Positions 8,177-16,449 of a stretch of 64,000 nucleotides of DNA are shown here, piece by piece. Origin of the DNA: an uncultured Bacteroidales bacterium (GTDB lineage: Bacteria > Bacteroidota > Bacteroidia > Bacteroidales > P3); contig CAKZZD010000009.1 in the NCBI GenBank assembly GCA_937886715.1, positions 124,001-188,000 on the forward strand, read 5' to 3'. The position numbers were made by a program, and so were the translations under genes. The stretch's first letter is position 1. Each line of letters begins with the position of its first letter. The notes under the pieces were generated by a model. It had not been told where the DNA came from, did no database searches, and saw only the letters and a program-made list of their open reading frames with translations.

Positions 8177-8554
8177 TTAGGCACCGATTTTGGCTTTGTA
8201 GGCCTCGGCGTCCATCAGGGTGTCGATGTCGGCCATGTTCTCGGGACGGATCTTGATGATCCAGCCGTTGCCATAAGGATCGCTGTTGACTGCGGAGGCG
8301 TCGTCGAGAGCGGTGTTGAACTCGACCACTTCGCCCTTGACCGGCATAAGCAGGTCGGCCACAGTCTTGACAGCCTCGACGGAGCCGAAGGGCTCGCCGG
8401 CGTCGATGGTCTCACCTTCGCTGGTGACGTCGACAAAAACGATGTCGCCAAGCTCATGCTGAGCGTAGTCGGTGATACCCACGAAAGCGAATTCGCCATC
8501 GATTCTTACCCATTCATCATCCTGGGTGTACTTCAAATTTGCAGGAATGTTCAT
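8177..8554 (-). CDS. gcvH: Glycine cleavage system H protein
   Basis: 125 residues, normal length. The lipoyl-lysine site is in SVEAVKTVADLLMPV, and GITDYAQHELGDIVFVDV and NSDPYGNGWIIKI are characteristic. The lipoylated protein shuttles the aminomethyl group between the P, T and L proteins of glycine cleavage in the cytoplasm; those partners are not in this window. It is transcribed alone, divergently from rho, from a TAnnTTTG promoter at 8639-8646, and ends at a shared terminator. Confidence 0.97.
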   Translation of the reverse strand: MNIPANLKYTQDDEWVRIDGEFAFVGITDYAQHELGDIVFVDVTSEGETIDAGEPFGSVEAVKTVADLLMPVKGEVVEFNTALDDASAVNSDPYGNGWIIKIRPENMADIDTLMDAEAYKAKIGA

Positions 8555-8638
8555 TGTGTTGAGATTATTGATTATTAGATTGTTTGCTTCTTAATAACGG
8601 GAACGGCGGCGCTGTTTTGGAGCCTGATGTTCGAAATG

Positions 8639-8646
8639 CAAAAGTA
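8639..8646 (-). promoter_or_regulatory. -7 promoter element for gcvH
   Basis: The minus-strand sequence is TACTTTTG, matching TAnnTTTG, 85 nt upstream of the gcvH ATG. The gcvH-rho spacer 8555-8874 otherwise holds only AT-rich DNA. Confidence 0.65.
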
Positions 8647-8718
8647 CGTAAAAAAATCAATGGCGGAGAAAAAAAGTGAGAAAAATGCATTTTTTTTCCG
8701 GGAATAAAAAAAAAGGAT

Positions 8719-8726
8719 TACTTTTG
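8719..8726 (+). promoter_or_regulatory. -7 promoter element for rho operon
   Basis: TACTTTTG (followed by CA) is identical to the gcvH element on the other strand and lies about 150 nt upstream of the rho ATG, implying a long rho leader (about 8733-8874). A T-rich stretch lies where a -33 box would be. Confidence 0.65.
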
Positions 8727-8874
8727 CAACGTCAAAAAGCGAAGGACACAACCTGCGAAACGGTGAATTGTCCTTTGATAATCAGATAGTTTTATATCAA
8801 TCAGATGAACGACCATCCTCGTTCAGGAAATTACCAATCAGAGTAAGTAGTAGAGAGAAACCTAACTGTAAGAA

Positions 8875-10794
8875 ATGTACAGCAAAAACGAACTCACCGC
8901 TAAGGCCCAGATCCAGCTGATAGAGATAGCGAAAAACATGGGTATATCGAAAGCTTCGCGCATGGATGCGCAAGAGTTGATCTACAAAATCCTTGACCAT
9001 CAGGCAGAAAATCCCGACACCAAGCAGCCGGCAGCGGCCGACGGCGAAGGTCAGCGTTCGCACAAGCGCCAGCATATGAAGCCGAAACTGTTGGCCGAAT
9101 CGGCCATGAAAAACCCCGAGTTGCATTCGAAAAAACGTGCCGAGAAGGCTGTTGAAAAATCTGTGGAGCCGATGCCCGAATTGAACATCGGGGCGTTGGA
9201 AATGCCTGAGGTGCCCGAGGTGCCCGATGTGCTGACCCCAAGCGGACGGCTGATCATGCGTCGCAATGAAAGTGAAGAGGCTCCGGCTGCAGTTGCCGCA
9301 GCCACTCCGGCTGAGCCTGCCGCAGAAAGCGTTTCCGCTTCCAAGCGCAAGCGCGGCCGTCCCCGCAAAGACACGCCCGCCGAGGCCGAAAAAGCACCTG
9401 CCGCTGTGACTCCCGAGCCCGCCGAGGTGCAGCTGGTGGAATTGACACCCGACAAGCCCGAGGAGAAAGAGGCCGAGGCTGTGCAGCCTGCCGCCCCGCA
9501 GCATGTGCAACAGCAGAAACCCCAGCAGAAACAGAAGCAACGCCAGAAGAACGCCCAGCAGCAAAAAGGTCAGGGTGGGCAGCCTGCGCCCCAGGGTCAG
9601 CCGCAAGGAGGCGCCAACAACGGGGAGCAGAAAGAAGTTGCCGCCCAGCCGCAGCACAAGGAATATGCCTTCGAGACAGAAGGCATTGTGGAAGCCGAAG
9701 GTGTGCTGGAATTGGTCCCTGACGGATACGGTTTCCTACGCTCGTCGGACTACAACTATCTGTCGTCGCCCGACGATATCTATGTTTCGCCCGCGCAGAT
9801 CAGGAACTACGGCCTGAAGACTGGCGACACGGTGCGCGGCATGGTGCGTCCCCCGCGTGAGGGCGACAAATTCTTCCCCATGGTGAAGATCAACGAAATC
9901 AATGGCCTGGCACCCGAAAAGATGCGCGACAGGATTCCCTTTGAGTCAATGACGCCGCTGTTCCCGAACGAGAAATTCCAGTTGACAGGGCACCCCGCCG
10001 AGACCATGTCGACCCGCATTATCGACCTGTTCACGCCTATCGGAAAAGGCCAGCGCGGCCTGATTGTGGCGCAGCCCAAGACCGGAAAGACCACCCTCCT
10101 GAAAGAGGTGGCCAACGCTATCGCCTACAACCACCCTGACGTCTACCTGATGGTGCTTCTGATCGATGAACGACCAGAAGAGGTGACCGACATGCAACGG
10201 AGCGTGAAGGCCGAAGTGATAGCCTCGACCTTCGACGAGCCGGCCGATCGTCATGTCCGGATAGCCAACATCGTGCTCGAGAAGGCCAAGCGCCTCACCG
10301 AATGTGGCCACGACGTGGTCATCGTGCTCGACTCGATCACACGACTGGCGCGTGCCTACAACACGGTGCAGCCGGCCTCGGGCAAGGTGCTCTCCGGCGG
10401 CGTGGAAGCCAACGCGCTGCAGAAACCTAAGCGTTTCTTCGGCGCAGCCCGCAAGATTGAAAATGGAGGTTCGCTGACGATTATCGCCACCGCTTTGACC
10501 GAGACCGGCTCGAAGATGGACGACGTTATTTTTGAGGAATTCAAGGGCACCGGCAACATGGAGCTTCAACTGGACCGAAAGCTGGCCAACAAGCGCATGT
10601 ATCCCGCCATCGACCTTACCGCCTCGAGCACCCGTCGCGACGACTTGCTGGTGAAGCCCGACATATTGAGCCGCACACTCGTGCTGCGCAATCATCTGAC
10701 CGACCTCACTCCGGTGGAGGCGATGGAATTCTTGAAAAAGAACATGGTGCACACGCACAACAACGAAGAGTTCCTCTACACGATGGACAAATAA
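8875..10794 (+). CDS. rho: Transcription termination factor Rho with long disordered insertion
   Basis: 639 residues, about 220 longer than E. coli Rho. Residues 1-45 are a Rho_N-type helical segment (LTAKAQIQLIEIAKNMGI). Residues about 50-260 are a low-complexity insertion rich in Ala, Pro, Glu, Lys and Gln, including an AT-hook-like KRKRGRPRK. The RNA-binding cold-shock domain follows (DGYGFLRSSDYNYLSSPDDIYVS), then the ATPase with P-loop AQPKTGKTT (Lys near 405) and DERPEEVTDMQRSV. Rho is the hexameric RNA helicase ending transcription. Long insertions are typical of Bacteroidota Rho, and in Bacteroides thetaiotaomicron the disordered region has been linked to phase separation. ltaE follows after 10 nt. 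Confidence 0.97.
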   Translation: MYSKNELTAKAQIQLIEIAKNMGISKASRMDAQELIYKILDHQAENPDTKQPAAADGEGQRSHKRQHMKPKLLAESAMKNPELHSKKRAEKAVEKSVEPMPELNIGALEMPEVPEVPDVLTPSGRLIMRRNESEEAPAAVAAATPAEPAAESVSASKRKRGRPRKDTPAEAEKAPAAVTPEPAEVQLVELTPDKPEEKEAEAVQPAAPQHVQQQKPQQKQKQRQKNAQQQKGQGGQPAPQGQPQGGANNGEQKEVAAQPQHKEYAFETEGIVEAEGVLELVPDGYGFLRSSDYNYLSSPDDIYVSPAQIRNYGLKTGDTVRGMVRPPREGDKFFPMVKINEINGLAPEKMRDRIPFESMTPLFPNEKFQLTGHPAETMSTRIIDLFTPIGKGQRGLIVAQPKTGKTTLLKEVANAIAYNHPDVYLMVLLIDERPEEVTDMQRSVKAEVIASTFDEPADRHVRIANIVLEKAKRLTECGHDVVIVLDSITRLARAYNTVQPASGKVLSGGVEANALQKPKRFFGAARKIENGGSLTIIATALTETGSKMDDVIFEEFKGTGNMELQLDRKLANKRMYPAIDLTASSTRRDDLLVKPDILSRTLVLRNHLTDLTPVEAMEFLKKNMVHTHNNEEFLYTMDK

Positions 10795-10804
10795 TACCCT
10801 AAAG

Positions 10805-11833
10805 ATGAAACGAGGTTTTGGAAGCGACAACCACTCCGGCATCAGTCCGGAAGTATTGCAAGCTATTGCAGGAGCCAACGATCAGCATGCCCTGGCCTAT
10901 GGCGACGACGAATGGACCCTGCGGCTCGAACACCTGTTCCGCCAACATTTCGGCGATCAGGCACGGGTGTATCTCGTGTTTAACGGCACGGGGGCCAATG
11001 TGCTCAACATCGACGCGATGTGCCGTTCGCACGAGGCCGTGGTGTGTGCCGAGACCGCCCACATCAATGTGGACGAATGCGGAGCTCCGCAACGGGTGGT
11101 GGGCTGTCGTCTGCTGACGGTGGACACGCCCGACGGCAAACTGACCCCCCAGCTGGTGGCCACTCGCCTGCACGGCTTCGGCTTCGAACACCATTCGCAG
11201 CCGCGAGCCATCAGCATCACGCAGAGCACCGAATTGGGAACATTGTACACCTTGGACGAAATCCGCGCTCTTGCCGACCAGGCACACAGCCACAACATGT
11301 ATCTCCACATGGATGGCGCACGACTTGCCAATGCGGCAGTGGCTCTGGGATGCTCGTTCAAAGAGATGACCACCGATTGTGGCGTGGACTGCCTCTCGTT
11401 CGGCGGCACCAAGAACGGCCTGCTGATGGGCGAAAGCGTAGTGTTGCTCAACCCTGCACTGGATGTCGACATCAAATATCGCCGCAAGCAGATGACCCAG
11501 CTTTGCAGCAAGATGCGCTTTATGGCAGCCCAGTTTGAGGTCTATTTCAACGCCGGCCTCTGGCAGCGCAACGCCGCGCACAGCAACCGTATGGCGAAGC
11601 TGCTCCGGGACGAGCTGCAGGATGTGCCTGGCGTCAGGATCATGTATCCCGTACAGGTGAACAGCGTGTTCGCCCAGCTGCCGAAAGACGCGTGGCATGC
11701 CTTGCAGCAGGAATACTTCTTCTACGACTGGGACGAAGACAACGACGTGGTGAGGTGGATGTGCTCGTTCGACACCACCGAGGAGGACATCCATAATTTT
11801 GTGGCCACCCTGAAACGAATAATGAACCAATAA
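10805..11833 (+). CDS. ltaE: Low-specificity L-threonine aldolase
   Basis: 342 residues. PLP fold-type I aldolase: FGSDNHSGISPEVLQAI at the start, YLHMDGARLANA with the PLP-contacting Asp, and the Schiff-base lysine in CLSFGGTKNGLL. It splits L-threonine or L-allo-threonine to glycine and acetaldehyde in the cytoplasm, a source of glycine, which fits loosely with gcvH across the divergent promoter. It begins 10 nt after the rho stop and 13 nt before the aldo/keto reductase, so it is likely co-transcribed with both. No key residue appears lost. Confidence 0.93.
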   Translation: MKRGFGSDNHSGISPEVLQAIAGANDQHALAYGDDEWTLRLEHLFRQHFGDQARVYLVFNGTGANVLNIDAMCRSHEAVVCAETAHINVDECGAPQRVVGCRLLTVDTPDGKLTPQLVATRLHGFGFEHHSQPRAISITQSTELGTLYTLDEIRALADQAHSHNMYLHMDGARLANAAVALGCSFKEMTTDCGVDCLSFGGTKNGLLMGESVVLLNPALDVDIKYRRKQMTQLCSKMRFMAAQFEVYFNAGLWQRNAAHSNRMAKLLRDELQDVPGVRIMYPVQVNSVFAQLPKDAWHALQQEYFFYDWDEDNDVVRWMCSFDTTEEDIHNFVATLKRIMNQ

Positions 11834-11846
11834 ATACGACTATACG

Positions 11847-12872
11847 ATGCAGACAATCACACTCGGCCGCACGGGCCTCACGGTGCCGCGCAACGGCTTC
11901 GGAGCTTTGCCCATACAGCGCATCAGCCACGAGGCTGCCATTCAACTGATACGCAGGGCCCTCGACGGGGGTATGTACTACTTCGACACGGCACGTTTCT
12001 ACACCGACAGCGAGGAGAAACTCGGCATGGCTCTCGAAGGCCGCCGCGAGGAGGTGATCATCAGCACCAAAACCGGTGCCACCACTGCAGAGGGCTTCTG
12101 GCAGGACCTGTCCACAAGTCTCAAACTGCTGCGCACCGACTATGTCGACCTCTACCAGTTCCACAACCCCTCGTTCTGCCCCAAGCCCGGCGACGGAACT
12201 GGCCTCTATGAAGCCATGCAACAGGCTGTGGCTGAAGGCAAGGTGCGCCATATCGGCATCACCAACCACCGCCAGCATGTGGCCATCGAGGCCATCGAGA
12301 GCGGTTTGTATGAGACCCTACAGTACCCCTTCTCCTATCTTGCTTCCGACGAAGACCTCCACATTGTGGAACTGACCCGCCGGCACGGCATGGGCTTCAT
12401 CGCCATGAAAGGCCTTTCCGGTGGCCTGATCACCGATTCCGCCACCGCTTATGCCTACTTGGCACAATTCGATCATGTGGCGCCCATTTGGGGCATTCAG
12501 CGTGAGTCTGAGCTCGACGAATGGCTTTCCTATCAGGACAATCCGCCGCAGATGGACGACGCAAAGCTCAGCCGCATAGAAAAGGACCGGAAGGAGCTGA
12601 GCGGCAACTTCTGCCGCGGTTGCGGCTACTGCCAGCCCTGTCCTGTCGGCATCCAGATACAGGACTGCAACCGCATGTCGCTCTTCCTGCGCCGTGCACC
12701 GCACAGCGTCTACCTCACGCAGCATTGGGCCGACGAGATGGCCAAGATCGACGGATGCCTCCATTGCAACCATTGCGTGGAGCATTGCCCCTACGGCCTC
12801 GACACTCCCAACCTGCTGGTGGCGAACTATGAAGACTTCAAGCAGTTCTGGGCCAACCGCGACAAAAAATAG
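11847..12872 (+). CDS. Aldo/keto reductase with two C-terminal 4Fe-4S-type clusters
   Basis: 341 residues. The N-terminal TIM barrel keeps the AKR tetrad: Asp and Tyr in YFDTARFYTDSEE, Lys in IISTKTGA and His in YQFHNP. The C-terminus adds two cysteine clusters, CRGCGYCQPCPVG (about 256-268) and CLHCNHCVEHCPYG (about 304-317), typical of ferredoxin-like 4Fe-4S binding. This belongs to the predicted iron-sulfur oxidoreductases of the AKR family common in anaerobes; the substrate is unknown. It lies between ltaE and trmO (7 nt before the trmO GTG), apparently in the rho transcript. Confidence 0.9.
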   Translation: MQTITLGRTGLTVPRNGFGALPIQRISHEAAIQLIRRALDGGMYYFDTARFYTDSEEKLGMALEGRREEVIISTKTGATTAEGFWQDLSTSLKLLRTDYVDLYQFHNPSFCPKPGDGTGLYEAMQQAVAEGKVRHIGITNHRQHVAIEAIESGLYETLQYPFSYLASDEDLHIVELTRRHGMGFIAMKGLSGGLITDSATAYAYLAQFDHVAPIWGIQRESELDEWLSYQDNPPQMDDAKLSRIEKDRKELSGNFCRGCGYCQPCPVGIQIQDCNRMSLFLRRAPHSVYLTQHWADEMAKIDGCLHCNHCVEHCPYGLDTPNLLVANYEDFKQFWANRDKK

Positions 12873-12879
12873 TCACGGA

Positions 12880-13611
12880 GTGGAGCCGATAGCGCATATC
12901 CACACCCCATTCAAGGAGAAATTCGGCGTTCCCCGTCAGGCCGGACTGGCTGGCGGCGAAGGCCGGATTGTCTTTTTGCCGGAATACCGCTCGCCCGAGT
13001 CGGTGCGAGGTCTGGAGGAATTCGACTATATATGGCTCCTCTGGTCGTTCCACCTGTCGGAACGTCCCGGCTGGTCGCCCACCGTTCGCCCACCGCGACT
13101 GGGCGGCAACGCCAGGGTAGGGGTGTTCGCCACCCGCAGTCCCTTCCGTCCGAACAACATCGGCTTGTCGTCGGTGCGGCTGCTGGGAGTGGAAACAGAT
13201 GCCAAACTTGGCCCCGTGATCCATGTCGGCGGAGTGGATCTTGTCGACGGCACGCCCATCTACGACATCAAGCCCTACATTGCCTATACCGACAGCCACC
13301 CCGACGCCCGATGCGGGTTTGCCCAGACGCCCGACCGGCGGATAACCGTCCTGGCCGAAGATAGAATATGGGACCCTGTGCCCGAAGGACAATGGCAGAC
13401 AATCGTCGATGTCCTTTCGCAGGACCCCCGTCCGCACTACCATCACGACAGCCGTGGCTATGCTGTGCGTTACGACCGCTGGGATGTCCATTTCCATGTC
13501 GAGGACGACTGCCGCCTGGTTGTGGACCGCATCGACGACTGCGGCCTGCAGCGTCCAGCTGAGTGCGACAATGCTGCCCCATCGCACCCACACCACGACA
13601 TCAACGGTTGA
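12880..13611 (+). CDS. trmO: tRNA (N6-threonylcarbamoyladenosine37-N6)-methyltransferase TrmO
   Basis: 243 residues from a GTG at 12880 (MEPIAHIHTPFKEKFG). The frame is open further upstream but overlaps the reductase, and the homology begins right at this GTG. Family motifs are LEEFDYIWLLWSFH, RVGVFATRSPFRPNNIGLSS and GVDLVDGTPIYDIKPY. TrmO uses S-adenosylmethionine to methylate t6A37 of some tRNAs. The stop codon is overlapped by the first 11-mer of a family A hairpin repeat (13608-13658). It is the last gene of the rho-ltaE-AKR-trmO run. Confidence 0.93.
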   Translation: MEPIAHIHTPFKEKFGVPRQAGLAGGEGRIVFLPEYRSPESVRGLEEFDYIWLLWSFHLSERPGWSPTVRPPRLGGNARVGVFATRSPFRPNNIGLSSVRLLGVETDAKLGPVIHVGGVDLVDGTPIYDIKPYIAYTDSHPDARCGFAQTPDRRITVLAEDRIWDPVPEGQWQTIVDVLSQDPRPHYHHDSRGYAVRYDRWDVHFHVEDDCRLVVDRIDDCGLQRPAECDNAAPSHPHHDING

Positions 13612-13672
13612 TGTACGACTGTTGTACGAAAAATGTTCGTACAACAGTCGTACAACAGTTGGAGGGGGGATG
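13608..13672. repeat. Family A hairpin repeat, copy 2 (inverted orientation)
   Basis: A 19-bp perfect stem, 13612-13630 with 13636-13654, and a 5-nt loop. Units are TTGATGTACGA (13608-13618) and CTGTTGTACGA (13619-13629), then TCGTACAACAG twice (13637-13647, 13648-13658). The right flank TTGGAGGGGGGATGG is the reverse complement of the conserved left flank of copy 1, so this copy is inverted. It lies between trmO and the sigma factor gene and covers the trmO stop codon. Confidence 0.88.
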
Positions 13673-13786
13673 GAGCGCCTCGGCGGTGATGAATGCTGCT
13701 CAGGAGGCAAGATACGGTATATCAAAAAGAAGAATTTTTTTGCGCGACTGCAACAAAACGAACCGAAAGCACGTCTATAAAGGAAA

Positions 13787-14323
13787 GTGAGCGAAGAATA
13801 TGCACAGATAGTGGAGGGCTGCCGTCGAGGCAATGCCCTGGCCCAGAGGAAGCTGTACGATGCGATGGCTCCGATGGCGATGGGTATATGCATGCGATAT
13901 GCCGGCAACCGCGACGAGGCCCAAGACCTGCTGCAGGAGGGCATGGTGAAGGTGTTTGAGAAGGTGGGTCGGCTGCGTGAGCCCGAGAAGTTGAAGTCGT
14001 GGGTGGCGAGGGTGATGACCAACCTGTGCATCGACACAATCAGGAGAAAGAATCGCTCGGGCATGGTGCGGATCGAGGACTGGGACGGCATTGAAGACGA
14101 GGTGCCGGACCATTACGCGCTGGACGACATTGTGGCTGCCATGCAGCAGCTGACGCCCCAGCAGCGGCTGGCATTCAACATGTGCGTGGTGGAGGGCTAT
14201 CCGTACAAGGAGGCATCGGAGGTGCTGAAATGCGAGGAGACGGGCACAAGATCGCTAGTGAGCCGCGCAAAGGCAAGACTGAGGGAAATCCTGACCCAGC
14301 AAACAGAAGAAAGAAACAGATGA
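13787..14323 (+). CDS. ECF-type sigma-70 family RNA polymerase sigma factor
   Basis: 178 residues from a GTG at 13787, preceded by AAAGGAAA, a plausible ribosome site. Region 2 covers about residues 20-90 (YAGNRDEAQDLLQEGMVKVFEK, then NLCIDTIRRKN) and region 4 covers about 115-170 (LTPQQRLAFNMCVVEGYPYKEASEVL, then SRAKARLREIL). ECF sigma factors direct RNA polymerase to a small regulon, usually for envelope stress or nutrient import. The stop overlaps the start of the next gene (ATGA), so the two products are translationally coupled. That fits a sigma/anti-sigma pair. No FecI/FecR-type receptor is adjacent. Confidence 0.92.
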   Translation: MSEEYAQIVEGCRRGNALAQRKLYDAMAPMAMGICMRYAGNRDEAQDLLQEGMVKVFEKVGRLREPEKLKSWVARVMTNLCIDTIRRKNRSGMVRIEDWDGIEDEVPDHYALDDIVAAMQQLTPQQRLAFNMCVVEGYPYKEASEVLKCEETGTRSLVSRAKARLREILTQQTEERNR

Positions 14324-15159
14324 ACCGCGCTGAGGCGCCGATCGGTATAAGCAAAGATATGGAAATGGATCTGAAAGAATACATGCATGAACCCGACGAG
14401 GGTATGTTCGAAAAGATAGAGCACCGGCTCAAGGTGCGTCGTGCCGCCAGGATTGGTGGTGTGGCAGGAGTCCTTGTGGTGGCCGGCATAGTGGCGGCAA
14501 CGATCCTGTGGCCGTCGTCGAACCCTATGGCGGAAGGCACTGAAGTGCGCGAAGCAACGGAAACGGCAGTGGCCCGTGTCGAGATGGAACCGGCCGTGGC
14601 CGCACCTTTGGCTGATGAGCAGCCCCAACGTGCCGAAATGCGCGAGACGCATGCTGCCGAAAAACCCGAACCCGTGGCACCCGTGCCCGCAGCGGCGGAA
14701 GAAGAGGAGCTGACGGCCGAGATGCTGCCGGAGAGCCATTTCGAGCCAGCACGGGTTGTGGAGCCGGTGGAAACGAAGCATCCCGAAGGCGTGACGGCAA
14801 TGCCGGAGACTCGGTCGCGCGCAAAGCAGGTGGCCGACAAGGCCGAGCGCCAGACGGCCAAGTCGCCCACGAAGCCCGAGAGCGTTGTTTGGGCACCCAA
14901 CATCATCCTTCCCGCGGGTGAAGATGACGAGAACAGGTATTTTCGTGTGAAATCGCCGTCGCAATTGAACGATTTCAAGATATATATCTATAATCGCGGA
15001 GGCAGGAAGGTGTATTCGTCAAGCAGTCAGGACTTCGTTTGGGACGCCACCGTCAACGGTGTGCAAGTGCCTCAGGGAGCGTATGTTTGGGTGATCACTT
15101 ACAGGGATGAAAACGGCACCCGCCAGCAAGAAAGAGGGACTGTTACGGTGGTGAGATAA
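14320..15159 (+). CDS. Membrane anti-sigma-like protein with gliding-motility-type C-terminal domain
   Basis: 279 residues from the ATG at 14320, overlapping the sigma stop (ATGA). The frame extends further upstream over the sigma gene, but that part is a shadow. Residues 1-44 are cytoplasmic and charged, 45-64 form one membrane span, and 65-200 are a Glu/Ala/Pro-rich linker. About 205-279 resembles the gliding-motility-associated/CHU C-terminal domain (DFKIYIYNRGGRKVYSS, then VPQGAYVWVITYRD). By position and topology I infer an anti-sigma or sensor protein whose C-terminal beta-domain lies in the periplasm. The N-terminus has no clear zinc anti-sigma motif, so regulation of the sigma factor is inference. 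Confidence 0.72.
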   Translation: MNRAEAPIGISKDMEMDLKEYMHEPDEGMFEKIEHRLKVRRAARIGGVAGVLVVAGIVAATILWPSSNPMAEGTEVREATETAVARVEMEPAVAAPLADEQPQRAEMRETHAAEKPEPVAPVPAAAEEEELTAEMLPESHFEPARVVEPVETKHPEGVTAMPETRSRAKQVADKAERQTAKSPTKPESVVWAPNIILPAGEDDENRYFRVKSPSQLNDFKIYIYNRGGRKVYSSSSQDFVWDATVNGVQVPQGAYVWVITYRDENGTRQQERGTVTVVR

Positions 15160-15190
15160 AACCAGTTTTCTCCAAATCAAAAAAAAGTTG

Positions 15191-15198
15191 TACTTTTG
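15191..15198 (+). promoter_or_regulatory. -7 promoter element of rnpB
   Basis: TACTTTTG matches TAnnTTTG and is placed so that transcription would begin about 7-9 nt later, at the first bases of the RNase P RNA. Confidence 0.75.
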
Positions 15199-15205
15199 CA
15201 GTCGG

Positions 15206-15580
15206 AAAACAGCAAGGGCCATTCTATCGCTGGGCAAGACAATTGCCGAGAGGAAAGTCCGGGCAGCTCGAGCCACCATGCTTCCTAACGGGAAGGCACG
15301 CGCGACAGCGTGACAGCAAGCGCCACAGAAAACAAACCGCCGTGGCCGCAAGGCCGTCGGTAAGGGTGAAAACGCGAGGCAAGAGCTCACGACAGTGACT
15401 GGTGACAGCACTGATGGCAAGCCTCATGGGCTGAAAGACCAAATAAACCGGCAGCGTCTGGCAGGCTCGCCAGAAGTGGACCGCGTTCCGCTCTGCCGGA
15501 GGGTAGGTTGATTGAGATCGTCGGTGACGGCGACCCTAGATTAATGATAGAACACGACAGAACCCGGCTTACAGACCCTT
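15206..15580 (+). ncRNA. rnpB: RNase P RNA, bacterial class A
   Basis: The conserved 5' core GAGGAAAGTCCGGGC (about 15249-15263) and the matching 3' core ACAGAACCCGGCTTACAG (about 15557-15574) are both present at the expected separation, with GGTAAGGGTGAAAACG and GACCAAATAAACC in between. This is the catalytic RNA that cuts 5' leaders from pre-tRNAs. The ends are approximate: the start is inferred from the -7 promoter at 15191-15198 and the end from the conserved helix, followed by a pyrimidine-rich tract. Apparent reading frames across it are spurious. Confidence 0.95.
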
Positions 15581-15624
15581 GCTTCTTTTCCTTTTTTGAC
15601 GTGAACGAAACATTGACGCTGACA

Positions 15625-16446
15625 ATGAAAAGGATCTGCTGTTTGCTGCTATTGGCGATGCTGGCGACGGGATGCTCGTGGCGATATGTGGGGCAACCCA
15701 AGGAGGAGTTGCTCAGCTTTCAGACATATCCCACCTACGGCAAGCTGTATGAGTTGGCCTATGCCTATGGCGAGTCGCTGAATGCGGCCATTGAGGCCGA
15801 CACCCTGCATCCCGGCATGTATGCCGACTATGGTGTGGTGCTGGCCCTGATGGGACACCAGGGCGAGGCCTGCCGCATGCTCAATGCCGAGGCCAAAGCC
15901 TTTCCCCAGAGCCGCAAGATGGTGGACCGCCTGAAGCAGCGCCTGATGCCCGAGATGCTGGCCGACACGTTTGCACCGGTGCACAGGGACACCGTCAACA
16001 TGGTGCAGCTGCAATCTTGGGGCTACGATTCGGTGACGGCAATGCGCACACTGCCCTATATGCCGCCTGTGATCGACAGCAGCGACACGGCGCGTATCCG
16101 GATGCAGACGCCCGTTGACTCGGTGGTCATCCCCATACGGCTTACCGCCAACCAGAAACGTGAGATGCTGGCTCAGGAACAGAAAAAAGCCGAGTTGGAG
16201 AAGCAGGCAGTGGCCGACTCGATAGCCCTGGCGAAGCTGGAGCGCGACAAAGCCCGGAAGCAGGCGAAAATGGAGCGCGACAAGGCCAAGAAAGAAAGCA
16301 TGAAGGCCAAGAAGAAGGCCAACAAGGAGAAGAAAAAAGCCGCTACGAAGAAATCCAAGCAGCGCAAGGCCAAAAAGCCTGCCCAAAAGCAGCAGGCGCA
16401 ACCTCAAGCCGCTCCCGCTGACACCACCTCAACAGCCAAACCTTAA
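15625..16446 (+). CDS. DUF4810-type lipoprotein with Lys-rich tail
   Basis: 273 residues from the ATG at 15625. The upstream in-frame extension would run through rnpB and is rejected. Lipobox LATGC gives lipidated Cys17. Residues about 18-120 resemble DUF4810 (HPGMYADYGVVLALMGHQ, then AEAKAFPQSRKMVDRL). The last 90 residues are a long charged helix, almost only Lys, Ala, Glu and Gln, probably a coiled coil. In other bacteria DUF4810 and DUF799 lipoproteins occur together behind a CsgG/HfaB-like gene. Here the DUF799 gene follows after 3 nt but no CsgG homologue is present. Function is unknown. Confidence 0.75.
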   Translation: MKRICCLLLLAMLATGCSWRYVGQPKEELLSFQTYPTYGKLYELAYAYGESLNAAIEADTLHPGMYADYGVVLALMGHQGEACRMLNAEAKAFPQSRKMVDRLKQRLMPEMLADTFAPVHRDTVNMVQLQSWGYDSVTAMRTLPYMPPVIDSSDTARIRMQTPVDSVVIPIRLTANQKREMLAQEQKKAELEKQAVADSIALAKLERDKARKQAKMERDKAKKESMKAKKKANKEKKKAATKKSKQRKAKKPAQKQQAQPQAAPADTTSTAKP

Positions 16447-16449
16447 CCG

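Noticed and set aside
14182..14319. Upstream extension of the anti-sigma-like frame
   Set aside because: It overlaps the sigma factor gene in another frame; the ATG at 14320 overlaps the sigma stop in the typical ATGA way.
15508..15624. N-terminal extension of the DUF4810 lipoprotein frame
   Set aside because: It runs through the 3' half of rnpB and lacks a signal peptide; the ATG at 15625 gives a lipobox.
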